From the NCBI GenBank assembly GCA_022478985.1, contig JAKSZP010000017.1:186001-250000 (forward strand): 64,000 bases of DNA, read 5' to 3'. The first letter of the stretch is position 1. Every line of letters begins with the position of its first letter. Below are positions 1 through 10,966 of this stretch, piece after piece. Made by a program: the position numbers and the translations under genes. Below the pieces are notes generated by a model, which saw nothing but the letters and a program-made list of their open reading frames with translations, did not search any database and was not told the DNA's origin. The DNA is from Massospora cicadina (lineage: Eukaryota > Entomophthoromycota > Entomophthoromycetes > Entomophthorales > Entomophthoraceae).

Positions 1-818
1 AGGAAATTATAAACAGAATAACAAAGAAAAATATTAAGGTAAGTAATTACAACCACTGAAGGGTAGCTCCTTAATTTTTTTATTTTATTTTGGTGATGAG
101 ATAATGGTCACGCCACTTAGTTATTCATTTTAAATAAATAAGCTACATTCTTTTCTTACAAAAGGACAGTTTACTTAAAGAAAATAAATAACTTAGATTA
201 TCACACTAAAGTTTTACTAAAACCTAGAAATCTCTTACCATCAAAAGATAATAGAATTTCTGATAACTATATTCCTTGAGGTCAAACGTGGTATTTCTTT
301 AGTACTAAAAAAGAGAACATTACCTATTAATTAGTAACAAGGGCCACCTATAAATTAGAAGGATACAAAATAAATACTGTGATTATCAGATATTACAAGA
401 ATATAACTTGTACATACATAACTACCCTACACTATATGATCTCAAAGGTCCTAAAGAAACTTTGAGGAAGTATAAGATTTTTGAGAGCCTGGGGCAGTTT
501 TATTTGTAGGAAGAGTACAACATACTTATTGAATACCACTTTTTGCTCCATAATCTTATCTATAGGGCTTTTTAATGGAGCACTCATGCTTCTTGTATTT
601 ATCTTTTTAAAGAGCTTTACACCATAAACTGTCACTACTTTTAAAACAGCGCCATAAATCCCATGACTACAAAACATATAATCAAATATCTGTTGAACAA
701 AAGTTCAGTATAATGAGCATGACACAAATGAAAATAAAATACAATAATAAATGAGATATTACTACTGCTGTAGAAAGCTCATAGGCAGTTTATAATAGAT
801 TTATAGAATAGAGACTAT
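1..818. other. AT-rich flank, no gene recognised
   Basis: This is AT-rich sequence before the left LTR of RT-A. The longest frame is 81 codons on the minus strand (432-677); it shows no family motif and I do not call it a gene. No LTR, tRNA or tandem repeat was seen. Confidence 0.5.
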
Positions 819-1429
819 TGTGGGACTCTGGCAAGTTTTACGCTTGCTGGTGCTAAATCAGCTGGATACCCACAAAATAATTACACTTAAAAGAAATACT
901 TTTTTAATAAACATTTATTGGGGTTTTAGATATTTTCTATTAATTACGGCCAGGAGACCAAGAAAGAACCCTCTTGATATCAGAATGCTGAGTATTTAAA
1001 TTGTTTAAAGGCTCAAAGTGAGTCAAATGAGAAATTTATTATAACAATGTGCATCTTAATTATGCAAGATGGGCTGTTGGTCTATCAGAGCATTAAAAAA
1101 CGCATTACTTCATTAAATAGCCAATGAAGGGCTATGAAAGTTAGCTTAGATCCGTGAGGTAAGGTTTTGATACATTTTACCCAATCGTTTTATGGGAAAG
1201 TATTTGCACATTGCGAGGCCCCCTCCAACCCTATAAAAGGGGAAGGTCTCCACAGTGTGTGTTGAACTATTATGTTGTAAGATAGGGAAAACCTCTGAAG
1301 GACAACCTTGATGCCCCACATGATCATTACAATCTGATTGCTCAAATTAGTGCTATTTGCCTGCGTTTTATTAATTAAAGTGTTACCCTAATACACGTGG
1401 TTTCATCAAGAATTGACCAGGGTCTTTTG
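819..1429 (-). repeat. RT-A left (3') LTR, first part
   Basis: This aligns with the right LTR from 19060 onward, starting TGTGGGACTCTGG against TGTGAAAATCTGCC. It is cut at 1429 by RT-B and resumes at 13945 after the duplicated pentamer TTTTG. It contains the conserved TATA block near 1203-1240. Confidence 0.88.
1229..1242 (+). promoter_or_regulatory. TATA-like block in RT-A left LTR
   Basis: CCCTATAAAAGGGG lies at the end of roughly 40 bases that are identical in both RT-A LTRs (about 1202-1240 and 19441-19480). The core TATAAAAGGGG reads best on the plus strand, opposite to the coding strand of the element. It may therefore be an antisense promoter, or simply a conserved GC-rich block. Confidence 0.35.
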
Positions 1430-2322
1430 TGTCAAGAGAGTGTCTATAACTCTCAAAAACCTGGCGTGGTGGTGCTTGTTGCACAGGGCCAACACAAGGG
1501 AACTAGTAGTCAACGTTGTAAAGGAAATAGAGCAGCAGAGGGTGCTGGAGATAAAGAAACTTAGGGCGAAGATGTTGAGCGTTGTAAGAATAGTAATGAG
1601 TCGTATCATCTACAAAACTTGGCCATGCCCCAGAGGGCTGTTACTAACCAAGTTTGGTACAATGGTAGAGTGCACTGGTGACCAGGTTTGGAGGCAACCT
1701 GGTAGAACCAGTGGTGTACCTGAAACTTTAATAATTTTAAATAAATTAAGTCGGCTGACACGTTGCAAAAATTCCTCAAAGATGTTTGCGCACAGGTGCT
1801 CCCTAGTCAACATATGTAAAAGTGTAAAATAATGGTAGGTTTTATTGGTAGGGGGACCAACGAGAAACGTTGGTCATGAGAAAAGATACTTAAGCCAACT
1901 CAGTGGATTTTTGGATTGGCGGAAGTGGTACCAAGCCTTAATGCACTAATAGGTGCACGCTTCCATCTGAAAGGGTCTCATAGCTCAAAATCAATTTTAC
2001 TTGGGTAATTGACTGAAGTTGAACCTGACCCAAGATCACAGTTTCATAAATACAATGAGTTTCAAACCCCCTTTCTACAATCAACTTAATCGTCCCATTA
2101 TTGAATAATTCAAAGCTCAATTATTTTGACCCTATAGCTGAAACAGGGGTTGGGCTTTAGGCACATCACTTGTACCAACCTGAGCATACCTATCCTGTAC
2201 TCAGCGTTGATCCAAGGTGTGCTTAAGATTAGGAAGGGCCTGAAGTTTCACCTTCTGGTTCTCCTGCCGCTCATCCATGTCCCTGCTGTTGGTACCCTCT
2301 ATAAGAACATGTAAACATGACA
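1430..2322 (-). repeat. RT-B left (3') LTR
   Basis: 893 bp, starting TGTCA and ending TGACA, an inverted pair. It matches 13045-13939 along its whole length. Next to it (2323-2345) the minus strand is purine-rich (AAAAAAGAGGAGAGGGTAA), the expected polypurine tract of a minus-strand element. Confidence 0.9.
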
Positions 2323-2439
2323 TTACCCTCTCCTCTTTTTTGGGGCTCCACTCCCCTCCAGGGGCATTTGGCAAGGAAAACATTTTGTGGGCGGTCCAAC
2401 TTCATAGCAGCAACACCTTAGTTAAACTTTGATCCTGCA

Positions 2440-2819
2440 GCCTTGGAGAAACGCTCGTGGAATTCTACAATTAAATCTTGGGCTGGGTGCAAATTGCGCG
2501 CTGGGACCCAACTGTTCTCCACTGCGTCAAATCCCTTTCATGATACAAGATACTTGAGTTCTCTTATTATTAAACGAGAGGCAACAATCTCCTCCACTTC
2601 CCACTCTGGCGCCCCATCCATGAGATAAGCCTCAGGAGTCTTTGGAGGGGGGCCCTCAAACAACGTAAGCTTGCTTTCATGGAATACTGAAAAGATTTGA
2701 AACGAGGGGGAAGATCCAACTGGTATGAGGCGTGGCCCACTTTTTGACAATGCGGTTTGGCCCAATACTCTTTGGTCCCAGTTTTTTACATGGTTGCTTG
2801 ATTGGGATATTTTTAGCAT
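2440..2819 (-). pseudogene. RT-B chromodomain tail of integrase
   Basis: The minus strand reads PEWEVEEIVASR and then RELKYLVS, the N-terminal half of a chromodomain. A TGA stop then replaces the expected Trp codon before KGFDAVENSWVP, the C-terminal half. The frame continues to a natural stop near 2430. Chromodomains of this kind follow the integrase in chromoviruses and are thought to steer insertion toward particular chromatin. Only the one stop separates the halves. Confidence 0.85.
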
Positions 2820-3731
2820 CCAGCATCACGATATCTCCTCCTTGTACACAGGTCCAACCCGTCTCTAGTTTATCATCATGCCCCTTGTAAGTCTGAATGG
2901 CCGCATCTAAATTCGTTCTCACCCAATGGTTTACTTTCTTAATCATATCTTCAAAGTCCACCATCGCTTCCACCTTGGATCCACAACTGAGCTCTATTTT
3001 GAAGGCGGGATTGAAGCTATATTTACCATAGAAGGGGGAACAACTGAGTGATGCATAGTGTGCGTTGTTATAACTGAATTGGGCCATGGGGAGATGGGAA
3101 ACCCAATCTGAGTGATCTGTGGCAGTGTAACACCGCAAGAACTGTTCAAAGCACTGGTTCACTAGTCTGTCTGCCCATCTGATTGGGGGTGATAAGCAGT
3201 AGAGAAGCAGGTGCAGTTCTGCAGAGTCTTACAAAACTCTTCCCAAAAGACAGAAGTAAACTGTGGTCCATGATCGCTAATATTTATTTATTGAGGGACC
3301 CCATGAAGAGCGAACACATTAGTAACAAAAAACCTAGCCATCTTAGCCACAGTGACTGTAACTCTGCAAGGGATAAAGTGGTCAAACTTCGTTAAATGGT
3401 CCATTACCACCATTATTGCATCATAGCCAACAGATGCAGGCAATTCAAGAATTAAATCAACTGATTGGGAAGTCAAAGGCCCAGCAGCCCTTTAAACTGA
3501 TACCAATACCCTGCTAATGGTTAGCAGTTTCGGTTTCATTTGGTTGCAGACTAGGCACTCTTTACAATATTTGCCTACCTGAGCGGCTAATCCCTTCCAA
3601 TTGTAAGTGTGGAGGATAATCTCATGGGTCTTCGACTTCCCAGGATGACCAACAGTAATTCTATTATGATGGTCCTGGAGGATTTCAAGCGAAGTGGTCC
3701 AACAGGGACTCATAGGTGCCCCTGAAACCAC
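2677..3731 (-). pseudogene. RT-B integrase remnant
   Basis: Three minus-strand blocks cover a Ty3 integrase. The zinc-binding region at 3492-3731 has VGHPGKSKTHEIILHTYNW and CKECLVCNQMK (the HHCC motif, His and Cys visible). The core at 3288-3476 has MVVMDHLTKFDHFIPC. The C-terminal block at 2677-3162 has MAQFSYNNAHYASLSCSPF. Frame breaks lie between the blocks. The product would process and integrate the cDNA in an intact element. Confidence 0.85.
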
Positions 3732-4157
3732 ACCATCTCATTATCTACATGACAAACTCTGGTAAAATCCTCCTGATTAAATGCACTCTTTGCAAGGACC
3801 ATAGTATATTCGGCAGACAAAGGCTGAGAAAGGACTACCTTTCTGAACATACCATATTCCTCCACTTTTTCTAGAGGAGCAAGCGCTGGCTCATTGGCCA
3901 AGGGATAGGAAATTGAGACAGAATATTACCCGGTGGAATTATATAATGGGTATTATTCACCTCCACCTCCTATGGATTGGGAGCTAGTACAGGGTTACGG
4001 TTCAAGGAATCCTCCAAACCATTCTCCTTCCCTTTGTAAACTCATAAGAAAACGCAAACTTGTCAAGGGTCTCATGCCTGTGGGTTTGCCGTGGGGCTAA
4101 GACATGAGGTGCGCAGTAGTACAGTAAGGCACGGTGTTTTGTACATACATGGAAGGG

Positions 4158-5110
4158 TTAGGATGAGCCATACAAGTGATGATGCCAATAAGTCTGTGCC
4201 TCCACCACTGCAGATAACTCTTTATTATACATGGCGTAATTAAACTCTGGTAGAGACATCTTCCTAGAAAAATATCCCAAAAGATTCTCTATTTTAACTT
4301 CACCTACTTGTAATAGGACTGCAGCTATGGCTAAGTTGGAGGCATCTGAAGCAACTATAAATTCTTTATTGGGGTCAATACGGCGCAGAATGGAAGTGGA
4401 CAGCAACGTACACTTTACTGCTTGGAAGGCATCTTCCAAAACGGAGACCACCGAAGTACTTTTTCCCCACTCACCTTATACAAAAGCACAGCAACATCAG
4501 AAAGGTTTGTTTGAACTTCTTAAGAAGCTTACACGTCCCCAAAAAACTTTTCAACTCCTTAACTGTAATTGGAGTGGGCCACTCATTAATCGTCTTAACC
4601 TTGTCTGGAATTATCATATGCCCTTGGTCAAACACGACATCCCACAGAAAGGTGACCTGTGAATTAAAGAACTCACACTTACTGATTTTCAGCGTAAGGT
4701 TGGCAGCACCTAAACGCTCCACCACCTGCCAAAGGTGTGCTGCAAGGGACCCATTATTAGGGTAAAAGACCAAAATATCATCCATATAAGCTACCGCGTA
4801 TACCCCAGGAAGGTCCCTAAAGCCACATCAATATGACGTTGAAAGGTAGCAGGGGCATTTTTAAGTTCAAAGGGAAAAACCTGAGATTGAAAGTTTCCTT
4901 TTTTTGTAGACTGCGGTTAACCACTCCTGGCCAAAATTGATACAGATTTGGTTGAACGCGTTTAAACGATCCAGCTTGGAGAAGACTCGCGCCTTCTCCA
5001 CATAGCGTGCAATCTGTGAGTCCAGGGGATGAGATGTAAGTCTGGTATAATGACGATGTTGAGATTCCCATAGTCTATGCATGGGTGTAAGGTACCATCA
5101 GCCTTCTCAA
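4158..5110 (-). pseudogene. RT-B reverse transcriptase and RNase H remnant
   Basis: The minus strand retains the RT catalytic loop YMDD at 4777-4788 (AVAYMDDILVF), the upstream fingers and palm at 4817-5082, and an RNase H block at 4158-4451 beginning with VASDASNLAIAAVLL and containing YFSRKMSLPEFNY. Each block is in a different frame or ends at a stop. The order RT, RNase H, integrase is that of Ty3/gypsy. Confidence 0.87.
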
Positions 5111-5299
5111 CAAAGTGAAGTAGTAAACACATAGGAGAGGTTTGCTGAAAATAGCACCTTTGGCTAACTGCTCCTTAACCATACATCTAGAGCCGCTTCC
5201 TCCCTTACAGTCAATGAGTAAATTGGGGAAGTTAAACGCACCAGATCCATAGTGAGCTTAACTTGCAATCAAACTCTGAACGATCAGCTAGTGCATTAG

Positions 5300-5559
5300 C
5301 TGTAGATGCATCAAAAGAAGATTATAATTCCTTTAAACAGGAAAGTATGAGAGCCTCCACCAAGGGCCTCAGCAACGGGGCAAGGTTGAGAGTGTGAATA
5401 TTGGGCCAGTGGGGCAAATCGCCCTGAAAGTTGGCTTCAGCCAAAGTAACAGCCAACCTGTGACCATTCTTCAAAGTTAGGGATAAGGTATTTTCTTTAA
5501 AGTTAGTCCTGACGTCAAACTTTCGCCACCACTCTACACCCAAAATGATAGGGTGCAAG
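5300..5559 (-). pseudogene. RT-B protease distal half and RT linker
   Basis: The minus-strand frame includes MHPIILGVEWWRKFDV, which matches the distal protease segment (hhLGxxWxxxF) of Ty3 elements. The proximal half with the active site lies across the RT-C insertion at 12039-12270. The last five bases (AGGTT, 5560-5564) are the RT-C target site. Confidence 0.75.
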
Positions 5560-5564
5560 AGGTT

Positions 5565-6630
5565 TGTCAGATTCTGGTGGTTGACTCAAAAATAAACCTT
5601 TGACAACCATCAGATTGGGCCAATTACCCTTTCAAAGCTTGAGCTAATGTCTATTGCAATTATACAACTTGGGCTGATTATCTCAACGACAATTTGATCA
5701 AGTAATTAATCAGGCACTTTCCCAAATATGTTCGCATATTATAGCCAATTTTGATGCATCAAATCTTGGCAATTGGTCCCAATAATTGAAAAAAAACCAT
5801 TCATTCATATACAAAATATTTGGGGATGACCTGAAGCTATGTTTAAAAGTCCCATGGATAATTAAACGAATGAACAACATTATCAATTTTCTGCCTGAGG
5901 GCGAAATTTGTATGTCAATACACGTAATCAGCATGATAGCACTTATGTGGACCACCTGAAGGGGTTACTTAAGGCTATCGAGAAAGAGGCCTGCTGACAT
6001 CCTGATTAGGGGTGCGTCATTTTCTTCAATTGAGGCCAAAAATTCACAGAAGGTGTGTCTCATCAGCAGTATGACAAAACTGAAATCCTGAAGATTTTAG
6101 GACAACTATGCATGCTTTTATCGCAATATTTGTACCTGAAATCCTCCTGATTTTGAGTATTTTGCCACCAATGAACCTAAGAAAATGTTTCAGTCATAGG
6201 CTGAAATGAGTGGCAAAATAGCTGTTGAAAGTTTTTGCTGGATGTGGCCATGAGATGCCCTAGAGGTTTAAATACCGGCGCCTGGCCTAATGACCATTAT
6301 CAAATAAATAGCTTAAATAAAAGTAATACTTATCATATACTTTTCCGGTCTTTTATCCTGAATCCAACCTTGGAGAAGTGTCGACAAACTGGAAGAACTG
6401 ATCTCCAGTTTGTATATAATCCTGTATCAGACGAAGTATCCAATTATGAAGGAAAAATTACACCCAAAATTGACCAGAAGAGTCGAGGCGAATTTAATAG
6501 GATCAGTGAATTAATAGATGGTTCAAATCCCATAAACCACAGGCACTATTGAGGATCTAACATCAAAACTTCAGCCCGAATAAATGTACATAATACTAAT
6601 TACCAAGCGAGCAATCCTCAGATTTTGACA
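5565..6630 (+). repeat. RT-C left (5') LTR
   Basis: 1066 bp, starting TGTCAGATTCTGG and ending GATTTTGACA. The first and last five bases are inverted copies. It is followed directly by ACTGGTTCTCATAC, a degraded form of the PBS seen in neighbouring elements. Confidence 0.92.
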
Positions 6631-6720
6631 ACTGGTTCTCATACAAAACTGGTTACATTCTCTGAAATGCATTCCCACGACCAATTTCTGGCAGAATCAG
6701 CCTGATGTGAAAGTGACAAT

Positions 6721-8050
6721 GAGATGGAAACCAGCAATAAGAAAATCTCGGATTATTTTAATACCAGCCGCCATGGCTCAGAAGTGGGTACCTCCTACTC
6801 CCTGGATCTTATCACAGTGGGGGGAGCTCATGTAGATGCAACCAGCCCGATTGATCTTACATCTGAAAGTGTAAAAGCTATGCTGAATACCATATCAGGG
6901 TTTTAGGATTATCACTTCACAAATTGATCCCTCCTTCGGCCTGTTCTACTATCTTAAGTATCAGGCACCTAAGTTGAAGATATATATGAAGTGCCATGAT
7001 GATACCATGGCTTTCTTGCCAAAATGTCTCACTGACACTCAAGCAACTAATGAATTCCTGGTTAACTTTGTTCAACCCTCAATTAAGAATACCCAGCAAA
7101 TAATTGCTAACAAAATTTGGAAATCATGGAAATCTACTGTGTGCAAGGGGAGGAACAATCTTCCTGAAATTCCCTACTGGACAAGCTAAATTCCAGTTTT
7201 TCTGAAGTCCGAAAGGCAATTGTTGACAATATGGGACTTACCAATGAAGCTCATGGGAATTTTAACACCCTTGAGGAGCTTCTAAACAAAGGTGTCCCTA
7301 AAATAGCCGCAGAAGTTCTGGCCCAACATGGGTTATCACAAGAATGGCTAAAAACTATGAATAACTGCTGTCAAAAGCTGGAAAGCCATTCAGATTACCT
7401 ATTATCTCAATCAGAACGACTTACCATACACGCCACTGCGGGCTAAAGAAATCACCTAATCTTATGTGTAAAAGTTGATGAATTTGAAGAGTATGTTTGG
7501 GTTGAACTGGAAACTATCAACAAAAACTTTGAGGACCTTGCAGCAAAGTCATCCATCCCAAATAGGGATGAAGAAGATGCTCAGATCAAAGAGGAATTTT
7601 CTAAACTTTGGAATGTGGTGTCGAGATTGCAGGCTAGAAATACTGAATTACTCAGGAAAATTGGGAAATCAGAATGCAGCTATCAACTGCAAATTCCTGA
7701 GGATACAGTATGGACAAAGATATAAAAAGATTAACAACCAATCTAACTATATTCAAAGAGGAGTACAACAACCTTTAGGAAGAATTCTAATCCCTCAAAC
7801 AGCAAGGCTGCCAATGCTCGCCCAACTTTGATAAAAAAGAAGTAGGAAAAAGCTCCGCTTATCCAGCCAAAAAACAGCCTGGGAAAGTAACTAAGGGCCA
7901 AATTCAGGCTTCAGAATCCAGTAGTTTAAACAATATCATGAAATTGAATCAACAGATGTTGACACCAATGTAAAAACTGATATTTCGAACATCTGTTCTA
8001 TGTCTAGAGTCCTAGCATAAATCCTGACTCCAGATACTTCTCAACGGGAA
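6721..8050 (+). pseudogene. RT-C gag N-terminal extension
   Basis: A series of short plus-strand frames (6724-6906, 6974-7189, 7231-7446, 7475-7831) lies between the PBS and the gag core. The readable segments are polar, with Glu/Lys/Leu-rich stretches such as DEEDAQIKEEFSKLWNVVSRLQ near 7570-7640 that suggest a coiled coil. Similar coiled-coil leaders occur before gag in RT-D, RT-E and RT-F. Stops and shifts are frequent. Confidence 0.55.
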
Positions 8051-8062
8051 AGAGGGCTGATT

Positions 8063-8880
8063 ATGGGCGATGATACACCAAGACGCTCAAGAAGAAGTAG
8101 AACCCCTATGCCCAAAATAGGGCGAGATGACTTCAAGCCACTTAATTTACCAAATTTTGATAAGGATGGAAACGTTCACTCCTTCTTCAAATTAATTGAA
8201 AAAGCAATAAGAGGAGCATCAGACCATGCGAAAGGATTGGCACTGATTAATTTACTTGATGCCCATAGCTGTGACTTCGTTATGCCCTATTTGGGCGACG
8301 ATTGGCCATACATGGATGCCAAAATTGCAATAAAAAAACAGTTTGGAGGGCCTGAGAAACTAGAAACCCAAAAAAGAGAGCTACTTAATAATAAATTCAA
8401 ACAGAATGAGACTATTAAGGACTTTGCAGTTAGATTCTTCCTTGAGGTCAAGTTCTGCGTGGGTGCAATGCAATAGACAATTTTGACGCCAAGATTTCAA
8501 TGGAGCACGTGATTATGCCCTTCTGTGAACTGCACAATGTTATGCTGCAGCCTTAAATAGAATCTTGGAAATCCAAGAGCTTACCAATTACCTGAGAAGC
8601 TGTTCCCATAATTTCAATACTCCTAATCAGGCTAAAGATCATCAGAAATCTCAATTTTTTCCCAAAAAACAACACAATGTCCGACAAGGGGAAAAATTTC
8701 CAAAATATGAGCCAAAAATTAAAGCAAAAACAGCAAAAAGAGCCAATTACATGCTACAAATGTGGTCAAATAGTGCACTTTGGTAACCAATGCTACAGAT
8801 GGTCCAACAAAAAGCCTGGAGTCAACTTTGCTCTGGAAATTAACAGTGACAGTGAGGCGGGAAAAGAGAAGGTGGAGTAG
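8063..8880 (+). pseudogene. RT-C gag core and zinc knuckle
   Basis: The frame at 8063-8476 (137 codons) begins MGDDTPRRSRRSRTPMP, a basic leader, and continues with LPNFDKDGNVHSFF and FKQNETIKDFAVRF, which fit a Ty3-type capsid. After a frame break, 8677-8880 carries an intact CCHC knuckle, CYKCGQIVHFGNQC (about 8752-8793), the nucleic-acid-binding part of gag. The start at 8063 is only the first Met of the surviving frame; the original gag probably began near 6720. Confidence 0.8.
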
Positions 8881-9289
8881 AGGCGTAATGCTCTCACTAC
8901 ACCAATTTTCAAACCGTTCCACCTGATCCTGATGAGCTCTTTAGGGCCGAAGATGTTACTAATGATAACCTCCATCATATCATGGCTAATGATTTCATGA
9001 TGGTCACTACTCAAGCCACATCAAAAGCAACTAAACCCTTAAAAATTACCAAGTAAGCCTAAACTGAAGTATCAAAACCCTACGCAAAGCAGATTACTGC
9101 CCAGGGTTTAGACCTCCAACCCAGATGTTCAACTGACCTGCCTAAACTTAACAACGTTCAAGTAGCCATTCCCATGAAGACCTTAGCAAATAACTTCCCA
9201 GATAATTGCTCAAGTCTGAAATTGCACCTGGAATCAGGCAGCATCCACAGCATTAACACAATAAATACCTCCTAAACTACTCTGGATGT

Positions 9290-9911
9290 AATTATGTGGA
9301 CATAGCAGAGAAAAAGGTGTAAGTTTGGGCCATTGTTGATAGTGGCACTCCTATCAATATAGTCATTACAAAATTGGTTAAAAAACTGAAATTGCGCCCA
9401 ATATTGCTCACTGTCAAGATTATGGAACCGCTGGAGTGCATACTACCAAATCGCTGGGTGCCTACAGTACCCTACCACTCTATTTGGATCCATTGTAGTA
9501 ACGGCACCTGCCATAGTGTTTCCAAATACAAACTATGATATCCTAATCGGGACTAATTTCCTAAGAAGATATGGAGTTATTACCAATCATAAGGATGATA
9601 TTCTCACCATTCTTTGCCAGACTATTCCACTTTACTATAACAGGGATAAGGCAGTTGAGAAAAAGAAGCCCAGCCTATCCATAAAACTGGCTTACAACAA
9701 TGGAGTAATCCTGATTGAGTATTCCAAAGCTTGGTCAAAGATAAAACCACTTCCCAATCATATTGATGAGTCAAATGGCATTCCACTTCGATCAAATCAG
9801 ACCATCACTATACCATCCAGAGAACAAGTACTCATCCTGATGGGACTAACAATTAATATCTCAGAAGAATTTTATGGTGAAATATATCAACCATGGTCTA
9901 AATCTCGATGA
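9290..9911 (+). pseudogene. RT-C protease
   Basis: VWAIVDSGTPINIVITKL at 9327-9380 holds the aspartic protease triad DSG (codons 9338-9346). Downstream, the frame at 9516-9911 has NYDILIGTNFLRRYG, the usual distal protease segment. One frame break lies between them. Confidence 0.82.
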
Positions 9912-10179
9912 AAACCAAACATTGCCCCTGGTATTATCCTTCTGGGCCATGGAGAAATACATATCTTGTGTGAAAACCTGCAAAGTAGGCCCATTTCTAT
10001 CAGGTGACAATAAATAATCGCTTTTCTGCATCTGTTCTCTACCACGAAAATTCACTCATTCCATGAGTTTGGAACTTTTGTCAAATTAGGGCTTCCCAAT
10101 AAGGACCAACTCAGCATAAATATCGTTGTCCCGATGGCGATTTAAGCAACCTGACCAACTCTGAGAAAGGCCAAGCTCA

Positions 10180-10665
10180 GGAGTTATTCTCTAAATATCA
10201 AGAAATATCTGCACAAGATAATTTTGACCTGGGTTGTGCTAATGGTGTCACCCACAAAATCGATACTGGAGATCACAAACCTATTTGATAATGCCCAATT
10301 AGATGTTCAAAATCATCAGAAGAAGCAGTATCCAAGGAGATTAAGGAACTCCTCAAATTACGGCATGCTAGCCCCTTCAAAAAATTCATGGGCAGCACCA
10401 ATTTTAATAGTGAAAAAGGCCTGAAATCAAAAAGACTTAGAGAATCGCTACCCACTGGCTGAATTCAAAGTTAACAACAAAGTTTTATTTTGCAATACCC
10501 ACGGATCAGGCCAAATGCAAAAGTTAGATCACATCTGGGTCAGGCCATTTGAAGTAATTGATAAAACGTCTAAGTTTGTATACACCATCAAGGATATTAG
10601 GACTGGCCATATATACAACTGAGTCCATGCAAAATTCCTAAGAAGGTTTAATAAGTGGGCCAATT
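10180..10665 (+). pseudogene. RT-C RT start fused to integrase end
   Basis: At 10340-10425 the plus strand reads an RT N-terminus (NSWAAPILIVKKA, motif before the fingers). Near 10430-10480 the similarity switches to a Ty3 integrase C-terminus: HIWVRPFEVIDKTSKFVYTIKDI and FLRRFNKW at 10520-10655. All RT catalytic motifs, RNase H and the integrase core are absent, so this is an internal deletion junction. The element would depend on proteins from elsewhere to move. Confidence 0.8.
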
Positions 10666-10966
10666 AAGAAAAGAAAAAGTTAAACACAAAATACAAAAAC
10701 AAAACCAAATCCCAAATCCCAAAACCAAAAAAAAAACTTATAGTTCTATACTAATTAATTTTTAGTTTGCACTTGAGGTTTGGGAGGGGATCCAACTTCA
10801 GACTCGATGGGCATTCATCCCATTATTCTTCAGACCCATCGGCCAGTCTGGCCAAAGATAAAATAGAAAAAACTAATATTCTCATTGGGCAATTGGATCA
10901 ATAAGAAAAGATCAACATAGGCTACTCGGGAATCTTAGGGCTTATGTTCAAGTCAAGAGGAGGAAA

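Noticed and set aside
432..677. 81-codon minus-strand frame in the left flank
   Set aside because: No recognisable motif, no repeat partner, and a length expected by chance in AT-rich DNA.
6515..6535. GGTTCAAATCC, a perfect B-box match, in the RT-C left LTR
   Set aside because: No A box at a suitable distance and no cloverleaf. It lies in an LTR whose partner (11930 region) has the same bases with one change, so it is part of the LTR.
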